From: Myxococcales bacterium
GTDB taxonomy: Bacteria; Myxococcota_A; UBA796; GCA-2862545
Assembly: GCA_019634415.1 (NCBI GenBank)
Contig: JAHQVJ010000224.1
Span: forward strand, 62,001 to 126,000
Direction: 5' to 3'
Length of the DNA: 64,000 bases
Each line of letters starts with the position of its first letter. Position 1 is the first letter of the stretch. The translations under genes were made by a program, and so were the position numbers. Under the pieces are notes generated by a model. That model worked only from the letters and a program-made list of their open reading frames with translations. It did not search any database and was not told the origin of the DNA. This document shows positions 24,373-33,531 of the stretch, piece after piece.

Positions 24373-25920
24373 ATGGAAGGGCTGATCCGACGTCTGTGGG
24401 CGGACCCCCACGACGCTCGTGCATGGCTGGTGCTCGCGGACTGGCTGCGCGAGCACGACGACCCGAGGGCCGACGACGTGGTGCAGACGCTGCGAGATCC
24501 GCGGCCGATGGCGGCCCCCGAGCCACTGGAGCCGGGCGCCGACGATGCCGCGATCCTGCTCGCGACGCATCCCCTGGGGGCGCTGCCCTGCGCCGGCCAC
24601 TTCCGCGCCCTGATGCGCGTGGTGGAGCCCCTGGCACCGAGCCGACGACACGAGGCACTGGCGCTGCTGGAGCGCTGGCTCGCACCGTGGCCCGACGAGG
24701 CACGCCAGCCCACACGAGCCCATCACCTCACCCTGGCGGAGGAGGCCACGCCGCCGTGGTGGTGGCCGCTGGTCCGGGCGCTGGGACCAGTCTGGACCCG
24801 CGCCCATGCCACGGAGGGATGGGTCGACGGCTCGGTGGCCTTCGCCCCCCTCCACCTGCTGGGCTGCGAGATGGCGGACGGCGTCGACACCCTACGACCC
24901 GCCACCGCCCTGCCACAGCTACGGGGCCTCGCGCTGCGGAACGCCCCGCTGCGCGAGGAGAGCTTGGCCGCTCTGCTCGGGGCTGGACACCTCGACGACC
25001 TCGAGCAGCTCGTGGTGACGAATTGGCTCATGCCCCAGCGCCACGCACCTGCTGCCGTGCTCTCGGCCCTCCCGCGCCTGCGCCACCTCGTCATCGACCA
25101 CGCCGCCGAGCCCGTGACCACCTCGGGGCTCCCCACCGACAGCGAGGTTCGGTGGCTCGAGATCACTGGAGAAGACGTCCAGTGGACCGCCGACGTCGCC
25201 CGGCTCCGACACCTCGAGCACCTCGCGCTCGGCGCTCGTGACCCCAGCGTGGGATGGACGTCTGCATCGCTGCACGGCGACGGCTTCCCACGGCTGCGCT
25301 CCCTCGATCTGCGGTTCTGGAGGGCGCTCGATCCCTCGGGTGTGCCGCTGGCCGAGGCCCGGGTGGTGGGCCGCCTTCACCGCCTCGGACTTCCGCTGTA
25401 CAGCCGAGGGGACGACGAGCTCGCCGCCTGGGCCGACCGTCCTCCCCTCCTGCACCTCCGACACCTCGCACTGCCCCACCACACGACCGCTGAACAGGCC
25501 GCACCCTTGCTCGGCTGCGACGCCTTCGCAGGCGCTCCCCTCCGCTCGGTGGATCTTCGAGGCACCACCGTCGACGAGGGCGTGGTGGCTCGGCTGCTGG
25601 GCTGGTCCGAGCTGACGGATCTGTGGATCTCCCTGCCGAAGGTCGAGGCCGCCGCCCTGCGCGCGCTGGCCGGATCCGAGCTGTGGCCCCGCCTGCGACG
25701 CCTGCACCTGGCCGTCTACACAGCCCACCACGGCGAGGCGCTGCGGAGCGTGTTGAACACCGCCGCACACCGCCCCCTCGTCGTGGTGGACGCCCACGAC
25801 GAGCCTGCGGTTCGGATCTCGGCGAAGCTCGACGAGCCCGCGCTGCTCGTCGACACCTGGCACGGCCTGCCTCAGGAGCGCGTGGGTGGCCACGGCAGCA
25901 GCATCGACACCCTGCGCTGA
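24373..25920 (+). CDS. TIGR02996-domain, leucine-rich-repeat-like protein
   Basis: 515 aa from ATG 24373; an upstream in-frame ATG at 24310 would add 21 residues. The first 40 residues (LIRRLWADPHDARAWLVLADWLRE) match the TIGR02996 repeat-companion domain, found mainly in Myxococcota and Planctomycetes at the front of repeat proteins. The rest is rich in Leu/His/Arg with LRR-like units such as LRGLALRNAPLREESL and LRHLALPHH. No signal peptide or membrane helix is seen. A protein-protein interaction role is likely. The last 49 bp overlap the convergent DUF1295 gene. Confidence 0.75.
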   Translation: MEGLIRRLWADPHDARAWLVLADWLREHDDPRADDVVQTLRDPRPMAAPEPLEPGADDAAILLATHPLGALPCAGHFRALMRVVEPLAPSRRHEALALLERWLAPWPDEARQPTRAHHLTLAEEATPPWWWPLVRALGPVWTRAHATEGWVDGSVAFAPLHLLGCEMADGVDTLRPATALPQLRGLALRNAPLREESLAALLGAGHLDDLEQLVVTNWLMPQRHAPAAVLSALPRLRHLVIDHAAEPVTTSGLPTDSEVRWLEITGEDVQWTADVARLRHLEHLALGARDPSVGWTSASLHGDGFPRLRSLDLRFWRALDPSGVPLAEARVVGRLHRLGLPLYSRGDDELAAWADRPPLLHLRHLALPHHTTAEQAAPLLGCDAFAGAPLRSVDLRGTTVDEGVVARLLGWSELTDLWISLPKVEAAALRALAGSELWPRLRRLHLAVYTAHHGEALRSVLNTAAHRPLVVVDAHDEPAVRISAKLDEPALLVDTWHGLPQERVGGHGSSIDTLR

Positions 25921-26768
25921 ACGTCCGCGTAGGCCGGACGCTTCGCCGCCATGCGCTGCTCGATCATCGGGATGGACACACCCAGGAACAGGGCGAGCAT
26001 CGCCGCCACCCCCACTCCCGTCCACAGCGCAGGCGCGCCGCTCGCGAGCCCGCAGGCGAACAGCCCCAGCCAGAAGCCGATCTCGCCGAGGTAGTTGGGG
26101 TGCCGCGACCAGGCCCACAGCCCCGTCTGCAGCACGTCGGCGGGGGCCGCGGTGCGGCGATGGGCGCGCAGCTGGATGTCCGCCACCGCCTCCGTGGCGA
26201 TGGCTGCTGCCGTGAGACCCACCGCGGCGACGTCTGCGAGCCCCAGCGGTGCGGGCCCCGTCATCACGGGCCACAGCGCGAGGCAGCCCCCGTAGACCAG
26301 CACCGTGGGGAACAGGTGCACGCCGAGCAGGCTCACCAGCGGCCACGCCCGGCCGGTCTGCTGCGCGAGATCGACGTAGCGCCAGTCCTCGTGGGACAGC
26401 CCCGTCCACCCGAGCGCCCAGTTCGCCGTGAGCCGGATCCCCCACACCGCCACCAGCCCCGCCACGATCGCCTGGCGGGCGAGCTCGCCCGCGTCGGCCT
26501 GGGGCAGCGACCAAAGCCAGCCGACGATCACGATGGGCGCCACGCTCCAGTAGGCGTCGTAGAAGCTGCTGTTCCGAAACGCCATACTGAAGGCGAAGAT
26601 CACGATGGTGCCGAGCACGTCGGCCACCGCCACGAGCAGGAGCGGATGGGGCTGTGGCCCGAGCCAGCCTGCCCCTCGCGCCACCGCGGTGCCAGCCACG
26701 GCCGCTGCGAGGGCCACGCCATAGGCCAGGGCCACCACGGCCAGGCCCGAGATCTTCGCGCTACTCAC
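25872..26768 (-). CDS. DUF1295 / steroid 5-alpha-reductase-like membrane enzyme
   Basis: 298 aa with about seven membrane helices. The family signature is near the C-terminus: LWAWSRHPNYLGEIGFW, preceded by AVADIQLRAHRR, as in DUF1295 and other NAD(P)H-dependent membrane reductases and isoprenylcysteine methyltransferase-like proteins. Another conserved stretch is NSSFYDAYWSVAP. A lipid- or steroid-modifying role is inferred; the substrate is unknown. The ATG overlaps the upstream hydrolase stop by 8 nt (ATGAGTAG). Last gene of a four-gene overlapping operon. Confidence 0.88.
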   Translation of the reverse strand: MSSAKISGLAVVALAYGVALAAAVAGTAVARGAGWLGPQPHPLLLVAVADVLGTIVIFAFSMAFRNSSFYDAYWSVAPIVIVGWLWSLPQADAGELARQAIVAGLVAVWGIRLTANWALGWTGLSHEDWRYVDLAQQTGRAWPLVSLLGVHLFPTVLVYGGCLALWPVMTGPAPLGLADVAAVGLTAAAIATEAVADIQLRAHRRTAAPADVLQTGLWAWSRHPNYLGEIGFWLGLFACGLASGAPALWTGVGVAAMLALFLGVSIPMIEQRMAAKRPAYADVQRRVSMLLPWPPTRS

Positions 26769-27600
26769 CGAGGAACTCCACCGCCATCTGGGCTGCTCGC
26801 TTGCTCTGGGGCATGCGCGGATCCTGCAGCCAGCCGTGCCGCATCCCGTCGAAGATCTCCAGGCGAGAGGGCAGGCCCATCGCCTGACGGGCGGCGTGGA
26901 TCGCGCGTGCCTGCTCCACGGGAACCATGAGGTCCTCGGTGCCGTGCAGGAACAGTGCGGGTGCCTGCACCGCCGCGGTGTGCTGGCAGGGGGAGGCCTG
27001 GCGCCAGATGGCTGGGTCGGGGCTGCGCAGCAGCAGCCTCCGCAGCAGCACCGGCGCTGGACCCGTCAGCGACGAGAAGTCGTACAGCCCGTACACGCTC
27101 AGCAGCCGGTGGATGGGAGGCGCATGGGGCGAGGCGGCGTGCAAGCCGGCCAGCGCAGCCCCGGCCGACATGCCCCCCAGCGACAGGCGCTCGGGATCGA
27201 TGCGGTAGTCAGCGGCGTGGTCCACCACGAAGCGATGGGCAGCGGCCACGTCGTCGAGCTGCGACGCGAGGCGCCCGCCCCGGAACATGAGCCGGTAGTC
27301 GGGGCAGAACACCGCGAACCCCGCTCGACACAGCTCCCCGGTGAGGTAGCGGGGCCCCAGGTCGTGGCGCGAACCCACCACGAAGGCGCCGCCGTGGATC
27401 AGCACGATGCCGGGGTGCCCGGCAGCAGGGGGCGACGTGTCCGGCAGGTACACGTCGAGCAAGGGTGGCACGCCACGATCGGCCAGGACACGGTAGCGAA
27501 CGCCAGCATGGGTGGGCGGTCGAGACACGTAGTCGGTGGGGCGGAGCTTGAGCCAGGCAGCGTGCACCAGCCCGGAGCGGGGGAGGTCCATGGCGCCCAT
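26761..27600 (-). CDS. Alpha/beta hydrolase (BD-FAE/esterase-like)
   Basis: 279 aa from ATG 27600; ATG 27591 is also possible. The hormone-sensitive-lipase-like motifs are clear: oxyanion HGGAF near residue 75, nucleophile elbow GGMSAGAA (GxSxG), an acid in FLHGTEDLMVP, and the His in GMRHGW. An active carboxylesterase or deacetylase in the cytoplasm is expected. It sits 8 nt after the GNAT gene and overlaps the DUF1295 gene by 8 nt, so all are made together. Confidence 0.88.
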   Translation of the reverse strand: MGAMDLPRSGLVHAAWLKLRPTDYVSRPPTHAGVRYRVLADRGVPPLLDVYLPDTSPPAAGHPGIVLIHGGAFVVGSRHDLGPRYLTGELCRAGFAVFCPDYRLMFRGGRLASQLDDVAAAHRFVVDHAADYRIDPERLSLGGMSAGAALAGLHAASPHAPPIHRLLSVYGLYDFSSLTGPAPVLLRRLLLRSPDPAIWRQASPCQHTAAVQAPALFLHGTEDLMVPVEQARAIHAARQAMGLPSRLEIFDGMRHGWLQDPRMPQSKRAAQMAVEFLGE

Positions 27601-27608
27601 GATAGCGC

Positions 27609-28478
27609 TCAGCGAAAGCCTCTGCGGTACGGCACGAAGGTGCGCTCGGCGACGTAGCCGAGGGAACGGTACAGCGCGATGGCGGTCACGTTGTCGCGCC
27701 ACACCGTCAGGTGGGTGTGGGGCACGCCCCGCGCGAACAGCTCGCGAGTGGCCGCCACCACCAGCGCCCGCCCCAGCCCCTGGCGGCGCTGCTCGGGATC
27801 CACGCCGAGGAAGTCGATGTAGCCCAGGCCGTCGGACTGCACCTCGGCCGCCACGTAGCCCGCGACCGGCTCCCCGATGACCCACCGCAGCTTCTGTGGG
27901 TCGATGCTGGCCACCAGGGCGCGACCGGGCGTGTGGGTTCCCGGGAACAGGTCGTCGTGAAGGGTGGTCACGGCTACGTGGTCGGCAGGCCGAAGGGGAC
28001 GCACCACGGGGCCCACCACCTCGGCGGGGGCCGTCTCGCAGTTGAGCGCCACCGAGGCGCGGCAGGCGTCGAAGCCGCGCTCGCGCGCGAAGTCGCCCAG
28101 CAGCTCGAAGCGCTCGTCTCCGCACATCTCCTGCTGCGTGACATCGGAGGGAAGCGCCACTGCACCGTGCAGCTGCGCGGCCACCGCTCCCCAGTCATGG
28201 TCCTGCGCCACCACCGGTCCCACCCACCACACCCTCCCCAGCTCCGGGTCGATGTCGGGGAGCACCCACCCCACGAGCTCACCGGTGCGCGCGTCGAGGG
28301 CACGCACCGTGCGCTCCGACCATCCGTTCGTCTCGGCCAGCTCGGAGCGGATCCCCGCCACCGTGGTGCTCAGGTAGGGCGTGTGCCGCTCCGGCCGCTC
28401 CTGCGTCGAGCCTGCGAGGCGCGCCATCTCGTCGAGGTGCGACGCCTCGGCGCCTCGTACCAGCCGGATCTCATCCAC
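27609..28478 (-). CDS. GNAT-family N-acetyltransferase (two-domain)
   Basis: 289 aa. GTG 28478 is chosen because GGAGGAG sits 6 nt upstream and it overlaps the preceding stop by 8 nt (GTGGATGA). The C-terminal GNAT domain has the acetyl-CoA-binding motif EQRRQGLGRALV (R/Q-x-x-G-x-G/A) after GYIDFLGVDP, and a final LYRSLGYVAERTF. The N-terminal half (about 1-145) looks like a degenerate second GNAT domain. The acceptor is unknown. Confidence 0.85.
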   Translation of the reverse strand: MDEIRLVRGAEASHLDEMARLAGSTQERPERHTPYLSTTVAGIRSELAETNGWSERTVRALDARTGELVGWVLPDIDPELGRVWWVGPVVAQDHDWGAVAAQLHGAVALPSDVTQQEMCGDERFELLGDFARERGFDACRASVALNCETAPAEVVGPVVRPLRPADHVAVTTLHDDLFPGTHTPGRALVASIDPQKLRWVIGEPVAGYVAAEVQSDGLGYIDFLGVDPEQRRQGLGRALVVAATRELFARGVPHTHLTVWRDNVTAIALYRSLGYVAERTFVPYRRGFR

Positions 28479-30396
28479 CGCTGCTCCTCCGTACCAGCGC
28501 CACGAGGAACACGGCGAGCCACAGCGGCCTGGCCGAGCCCGTGGCGCAGAACCAGGGTGAAGGAAGCCCCCCCACCGCCGGCTGCGGCGACACCGGCTGG
28601 TCGTCGGGGTCGCAGTCCTCGATCCGTGTGGGGTCTGTGTCGTCGCAGTCCCCGCCAAGAAGCGACAGCCCCCCAGTCACGCAGCTCCCGTCCCCCATCG
28701 CCGTGTCGGCGCCGCCCACGCCGTCGCCATCGGCATCCACGAAGCACACCTCCGACCCGTCGCAGTCCTCGTCCACCCCGGTGGCGACCTGCTCGAGGGC
28801 TCCCGGGAAGGCCTGCGGATCGAAGGGCTCGCAGTCGCCCAGCACCACCCCGTCGCCGTCGATGTCCACGAGCTCGGGGGCGAGCACTCCTCCGTACATC
28901 CCGATGTCGGCGGGGGTGCCGTCGGCCTCCGAGATCTTCGGCGACCCTCCGTCCACCAGCGGGCTGCCACCTCCCGGATGCAGATCGTCGGAGCACAGCC
29001 CCTCCAGGCGCACGAACTCTGGGTCCTGGCTGATCTCCGTTGGCTGCAGCTCGACCGTGGCGGGCCACAGCAGGTTGAAGGAGCGGCGCACGGAGATCTC
29101 TCGGCTGAACAGCAGGCCGCCGTTGGCCACGAAGGCGCTGTGCCCGACCTCGAGTTCGTAGGGGCCCGTGACCAGCAGCGTGTACCCGTCGGCGTCGGCG
29201 CCGTTGTGGGTGGCGGTGTTGTGCAGCCACCCGATGCGCCCGTCGGTCTCGAGCACCGTGCCGTCCAGCGCCTCGTTGAGCTGGAAGCGGCTGTTGACCA
29301 CCGTGCCCGTGAGATCTCCAAGGTGCAGCGCCCCTCCGGTGGTGGACGCGTTGCCGCAGAACGTGGAGCCAGCCACCGTGATCGGCGCGCGAAACCCATG
29401 GATCGCACCTCCCGTGCGCTCCGCCACGTTGCCCTGGAAGCCCGTTCGGACGATGGATGTCTTCCCCACGGCGCCCACCCATAGGGCGCCCCCGATGCCG
29501 GCATCGTTGCTCTCGAAGGCGCTGTCCTCGATCAGCAGCGAGGCAGCATCCTCCACGTCCATGGCGCCACCATCCACCTCGGCGTGGTTGTCGTCGAACC
29601 GGCTGCCACGCACAGCGATGGTGGCAGGCCCCTGCGAGGTCAGCGCCCCTCCCCACTGCACGGCCTCGTTGCCCGTGAAGGTACAGTCCTCGAGGGTGAC
29701 CTCCTCCCCCCCGCTGAACACGTACAGCGCGCCCCCCACGTCGGCGTCGTTGCCCCCGAAGTGCACGTCGGACAGCGCCAGGGTGCTGCCGAAGGCCGCG
29801 ATGCCACCGCCGAACCACTTGGTGGTTCCGTTGTCGATTCCGCAATCCGACAGGGTCAGCTTGGAATCGAGCACGGCCATGTGACCGCCGTGGAACTCGC
29901 CCACCACGCGATCGGGCATCTTGCAGCCCGACAACTGCAAGGTGCTCGACTCCACGTGGACGTCTGCACCGCCAATCCGATCGTGGTCCACCCCGCCGCG
30001 GAACACGAGCTCCCGGCCCACGAGATCGGCGCGGACCGCCTTGAGGGGGCGCGCGATCCCCGCCCCATCCAAGGTCAGGCCCTCCAACACGATCTCCGGA
30101 GCCTCCGGCACGTCGGCGGCCACGAACACGTCCACGACCCGCAGATCCATGTCGTCATCGCTGCCCATGATCACGGTCTGGTCCGCCCCCTGGGTGCCCA
30201 CGATGGTCACGGCGCGCTCACCGAGCTGCAGGGGCCCCGGATACTGACCTGGGGCCACCTCGATGCGCGCCCCGTCCGGGGCGGCCGCCACCGCCTCCTG
30301 CAGATCATCGAACTGTCCCGAGGGACCCACGGTGAGGACGATTGCGGTGAGCGCCGAGCCTGGGTTCATGTGTGCCTCGATGGCCAACCGTACCAT
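28471..30396 (-). CDS. Right-handed beta-helix surface protein with MopE motifs and MYXO-CTERM-like tail
   Basis: 641 aa. After VLTVGPSGQFDDLQEAV come many beta-helix (PbH1) coils with repeated GGA(L/I) and F-x-x-N elements over residues about 60-480. Residues about 515-600 have MopE-type motifs (VDEDCDGSE, VDADGDGVGG, GDCDD). The C-terminus has a Cys, then a hydrophobic helix and a basic end (WFCATGSARPLWLAVFLVAL, then RRSSGG), like the MYXO-CTERM sorting signal of myxobacteria. The N-terminus lacks a normal signal peptide, so the start (ATG 30396 or 30369) or the sequence may be wrong there. A cell-surface polysaccharide-binding or lyase-like protein is likely. First gene of its operon. Confidence 0.8.
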   Translation of the reverse strand: MVRLAIEAHMNPGSALTAIVLTVGPSGQFDDLQEAVAAAPDGARIEVAPGQYPGPLQLGERAVTIVGTQGADQTVIMGSDDDMDLRVVDVFVAADVPEAPEIVLEGLTLDGAGIARPLKAVRADLVGRELVFRGGVDHDRIGGADVHVESSTLQLSGCKMPDRVVGEFHGGHMAVLDSKLTLSDCGIDNGTTKWFGGGIAAFGSTLALSDVHFGGNDADVGGALYVFSGGEEVTLEDCTFTGNEAVQWGGALTSQGPATIAVRGSRFDDNHAEVDGGAMDVEDAASLLIEDSAFESNDAGIGGALWVGAVGKTSIVRTGFQGNVAERTGGAIHGFRAPITVAGSTFCGNASTTGGALHLGDLTGTVVNSRFQLNEALDGTVLETDGRIGWLHNTATHNGADADGYTLLVTGPYELEVGHSAFVANGGLLFSREISVRRSFNLLWPATVELQPTEISQDPEFVRLEGLCSDDLHPGGGSPLVDGGSPKISEADGTPADIGMYGGVLAPELVDIDGDGVVLGDCEPFDPQAFPGALEQVATGVDEDCDGSEVCFVDADGDGVGGADTAMGDGSCVTGGLSLLGGDCDDTDPTRIEDCDPDDQPVSPQPAVGGLPSPWFCATGSARPLWLAVFLVALVRRSSGG

Positions 30397-30414
30397 CGAT
30401 GCAGAGCCCCTCCC

Positions 30415-30966
30415 TCAGCCCCCCACCCAGATCCGCTGGCCGTCCCGCGCTCGGCGTGCCAGCGCACGCCCGTCCTCCGGCACCGCCGCGATCCAGCCCT
30501 GGCGCCAGCGCCTTCGAACCTCCGCGCGAGACAACCCCAGGGCCTGAGCGAGCACCCGGTCGAGACGCAGCTGCGCCCCCGACTCGCACCGGATCACGGC
30601 GACGAAGGGAGGCTCGGGCACGGCTCCTCGAATGGCCACGGCCGCCGGGGAGCTGCTCGCCTCCTCGCCCACGAGCTGCTGCGCGAGCCGCGCCACGGTG
30701 GCCGCGTCGTTTCGGTGCAGCGCGTCGAGATGGCCGGGCGGCAGCGAGCGCACCTCCACGCGCTCGTGCACGGTCAGCCGCAGGCTGCGCTCGCAGCCGA
30801 CACAAGCCAGCAGAAGCCAGGCATCCAGCCGCTTGCCGTTGGCGTTCACCCGCACCCGACCGGTGCAGGCGAAGGTGCGCGGGGCGTCACAGCGGGGACA
30901 GCGTCGGGTCAGGGTGGGGAGCTGTGTGGGGATCAAGGTCCAGATCGTGGTCGTCGCAGCGCGCAC
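30415..30966 (-). CDS. DUF1062-domain protein
   Basis: 183 aa from GTG 30966. The DUF1062 pattern is clear: LPTLTRRCPRCDAPRTF, then VRVNANGKRLDAWLLLACVGCERS with two CxxC pairs that could bind zinc, then DALHRNDAATVARLA. The C-terminal part (about 125-183) resembles an S4-like RNA-binding hairpin, with LAQALGLSRAEVRRRWRQGWI and a final RDGQRIWVGG. An RNA- or nucleic-acid-linked role is possible but unproven. The 175 bp upstream (30967-31141) contain no recognisable gene or motif. Confidence 0.8.
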   Translation of the reverse strand: MRAATTTIWTLIPTQLPTLTRRCPRCDAPRTFACTGRVRVNANGKRLDAWLLLACVGCERSLRLTVHERVEVRSLPPGHLDALHRNDAATVARLAQQLVGEEASSSPAAVAIRGAVPEPPFVAVIRCESGAQLRLDRVLAQALGLSRAEVRRRWRQGWIAAVPEDGRALARRARDGQRIWVGG

Positions 30967-31141
30967 GGGCGCCTCCGGGAGCGTGGGCTCCGGCGCACGG
31001 GGCAGCTGTGACGCACGATGATGGCGGGCCTACCTGGCCCCGCGCACCGATGCATGGGTAGAGAGCCGTGACCGCCCACACAGGGCGGCACGCGATGGGT
31101 ACGCAGGGATGGCGGGCGCTAGGACGGCTGCATGAGACCGC

Positions 31142-32539
31142 TTAGGGGTTCGCCTCGCTCCAGGCCACCATCTGATCCCACGCGGCCCGCACATGGGACT
31201 CCTCGGTGAGGCGTCCGCCGATGGCCATGCGCAGCAACAGATCGTCTCCCACCTTGGTGTGGGTGAGGTACAGCTCCCCCGAGGCGTTCAGGTGGTCGCG
31301 CAGCGCCTCCGTGGACTCGTTACCTCCGACGTGGCGGAAGCACACGAGCCCCAGCGGTACCTCCCCGATCCGCTCGAAGCGCTCGTGCCCGTCGAGCCAG
31401 CCCGCGAAGGTCTGGGCGAGCGACACGTGACGCCGCACGTGGGCCTGCATGCCCGACAGCCCGTAGCAGCGCATCACCGCCCACAGCTTCAGCGCGCGGA
31501 AGCGTCGGCCCAGCGGGACGTGCCAGTCGCGGTAGTCGATCACCGCGCCCGACTCCGTGGCCGCGTTGCGCAGGTACTCGGGGAGGATGCTCATGGCCTC
31601 GAGCAGCGGCGCTCGATCCCGCACCCAGAAGCAGGTGCAGTCGAAGTTGGTCAGCAACCACTTGTGCGGGTTGAAGCAGTAGCTGTCGGCGTGCTCGAGG
31701 CCGGCGTTCACGAAGCGCAGCTCGGGGCAGATCGCCGCCGAGCCCGCATAGGCACCGTCCACGTGCAGCCATGCACCGTGCTCCTGGGTCGCCCGGGCGA
31801 TCTCGGGCACCGGGTCGAGGGCGGTGGTGGACGTGGTGCCCACCGTGGCGCACACGAAGCACGGCAGCTTGCCCGAGGCAGCGTCCACGGCCATGGCCAC
31901 CCGCAAGGCGTCGGGCCGCATGGCGAGGGAGTCGTCCACCTCGATGGCGCGGATCTGTTGCGGATGGAACCCCGCCACCTTCGCGCCCTTGGCCACGGAC
32001 GAGTGCGCCTGGGTGGAGGTGTAGATCATCAGCCGCGGCAGCTTGCGCGCCCCACCTGCGCGCTCCCGAGCCACGTGCAGCGCCGTGAGCACGGCACTCG
32101 AGGCCGTGTCTTGAATCACGCCCCCGCCCTTGGACGTGGTGAGGAACGCGTCGGGCAAGGAAAGCGCCTGCACCAGCCAGTCCATCACCAGCGACTCCAG
32201 CTCGGTGCACGCGGGGCTGGTGGCCCACAGCATGCCCTGGACCCCGAGGCCCGCGCACAGCAGGTCCCCCAAGATGGCCGGAGGCGACGTGTTGGACGGG
32301 AAGTAGCCGAAGAAGCTCGGCGACTGCCAGTGCGTGAGGCCGGGCACGATCACCCGGTCGAGATCGGCGAGCAGCGCGTCGAAGGGTTCTCCCTCCTCGG
32401 GCGGACTCGCGGGCAGCCGACGTCGCACGGCGCCGGGCTCCAGCGGGCAGAGCACAGGGTGCTCCTCGATCCCCTCGAGGTAGTCTGCAATCCAGTCCAC
32501 GGCGGCGTGTCCTGCTGCACGAAATTCGTCGGGTGACAT
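31142..32539 (-). CDS. PLP-dependent aromatic-L-amino-acid decarboxylase-type enzyme (group II)
   Basis: 465 aa, the usual length for DOPA/tryptophan decarboxylases. The N-terminal swap segment is SPDEFRAAGHAAVDWIADYL; substrate-pocket residues lie in HWQSPSFFGYFPS. The PLP Asp is in HVDGAYAGSA, and the Schiff-base Lys is in FNPHKWLLTN (K293). It decarboxylates an aromatic amino acid (Tyr, Trp, Phe or DOPA; the specificity cannot be read here) in the cytoplasm. It stands 38 bp from the gene to its right with no obvious partner. Confidence 0.92.
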   Translation of the reverse strand: MSPDEFRAAGHAAVDWIADYLEGIEEHPVLCPLEPGAVRRRLPASPPEEGEPFDALLADLDRVIVPGLTHWQSPSFFGYFPSNTSPPAILGDLLCAGLGVQGMLWATSPACTELESLVMDWLVQALSLPDAFLTTSKGGGVIQDTASSAVLTALHVARERAGGARKLPRLMIYTSTQAHSSVAKGAKVAGFHPQQIRAIEVDDSLAMRPDALRVAMAVDAASGKLPCFVCATVGTTSTTALDPVPEIARATQEHGAWLHVDGAYAGSAAICPELRFVNAGLEHADSYCFNPHKWLLTNFDCTCFWVRDRAPLLEAMSILPEYLRNAATESGAVIDYRDWHVPLGRRFRALKLWAVMRCYGLSGMQAHVRRHVSLAQTFAGWLDGHERFERIGEVPLGLVCFRHVGGNESTEALRDHLNASGELYLTHTKVGDDLLLRMAIGGRLTEESHVRAAWDQMVAWSEANP

Positions 32540-32577
32540 GGGTGCTCCGGGAGGCTCCGGACGGATCCGCCGCCAGG

Positions 32578-33531
32578 CTACACGGGAGCTGTCGCCTCCA
32601 CCAGCCCGAAGACGGCGTCGATTCCGGCACCCGGAAGCTCGATTTCCGCCACCTTGGCACACGTGCGGAGGTCGTAGCCCGTGATGCGCGTGGGGTGCGA
32701 GCTGGCCATCTGCCGTCCTCGCAATGCCCCGCGCACCCAGGCCAATCGCTGGCGAGCGGCGGTGGCGCGCAGCCGGCTGAAGCCCACCCAGGCCACCGAG
32801 CCCGTGAACACCAGCCCCCGGCACCACCCCAGCGGTGGCGACCGCTCGTCGAGCTCGGTCAGCCGGACCTCCCGATCCACCACCCCCCGGCCCGGATCCA
32901 CTCGGAGCAAGCGCCCATCCACGGCCGTGAACCAGACCCCGTCGGCGCAGACCACCCCGTCGTGCACCACGCCGTCCGACAGCGGCCAGTGCGCCGATCC
33001 ATCCAGCGCCACGGCGTCGCCCGCCATGCCTCGGGTCACGAAGGCTCGCCCCTCCACGCCGAACAGGTGGTTGGGGTGCCAGCGATGTGGCCTCAGATCG
33101 GCCGTGCGCACGTCCTCGCTCGGCGGCACCACGCCGTCCCCCACCGCGACGAAGCGCCCCTCCACCACCACCCCGTCGCAGCCCGTGCTCGCTACGTGCA
33201 GGCTCCCTTCCAGCTGCCGGGCGTGGTGCACGTCGTTGAAGCTCGGCAGGCTCGTGCGCGCCTGCACGGCTCCGCCCCTCACCCGCAGCACCTCGGCCTC
33301 GGTGCAGACCAACAAGCCCTCGACGTCGATGGACACGCCCTTGAAGCAGTCCCCCCGCCCGCCAGGTCCCCGATAGGTGAGCACCGGCCGGGCCGAAGCC
33401 TCCGCGAGGGGCACGCGCGCCAGCACCGCCTCGGCATACAGGCCACCGTGGTCTCGGTCCGCCACCGACGCCGCCCGTCCCTGGCGGCCTCCCACCGCCC
33501 ACAGCGCCGTCACGTGGGCCCCGATGGCCAC
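32578..33531 (-). CDS. Unknown beta-propeller-like protein at the edge of the polysaccharide locus
   Basis: 317 aa from GTG 33531; GTG 33513 is an alternative that would give a 4-nt GTGA overlap with the flippase stop. No signal peptide is seen. The sequence is made of short repeated beta-strands with turns (VSIDVEGLLVCTEAEVLRV; GVVCADGVWFTAVDGRLLRV), and a conserved-looking RPHRWHPNHLFGVEGRAFVTRG stretch lies midway. This suggests a six- or seven-blade propeller. Because it follows the flippase gene with overlap, a role in glycan synthesis or a linked modification is inferred. Confidence 0.55.
   Translation of the reverse strand: MAIGAHVTALWAVGGRQGRAASVADRDHGGLYAEAVLARVPLAEASARPVLTYRGPGGRGDCFKGVSIDVEGLLVCTEAEVLRVRGGAVQARTSLPSFNDVHHARQLEGSLHVASTGCDGVVVEGRFVAVGDGVVPPSEDVRTADLRPHRWHPNHLFGVEGRAFVTRGMAGDAVALDGSAHWPLSDGVVHDGVVCADGVWFTAVDGRLLRVDPGRGVVDREVRLTELDERSPPLGWCRGLVFTGSVAWVGFSRLRATAARQRLAWVRGALRGRQMASSHPTRITGYDLRTCAKVAEIELPGAGIDAVFGLVEATAPV

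Noticed and set aside
27711..29033. 440-codon plus-strand frame opposite the GNAT and beta-helix genes
   Set aside because: Antisense shadow with His/Arg-rich composition; both minus-strand genes have clear domain motifs.
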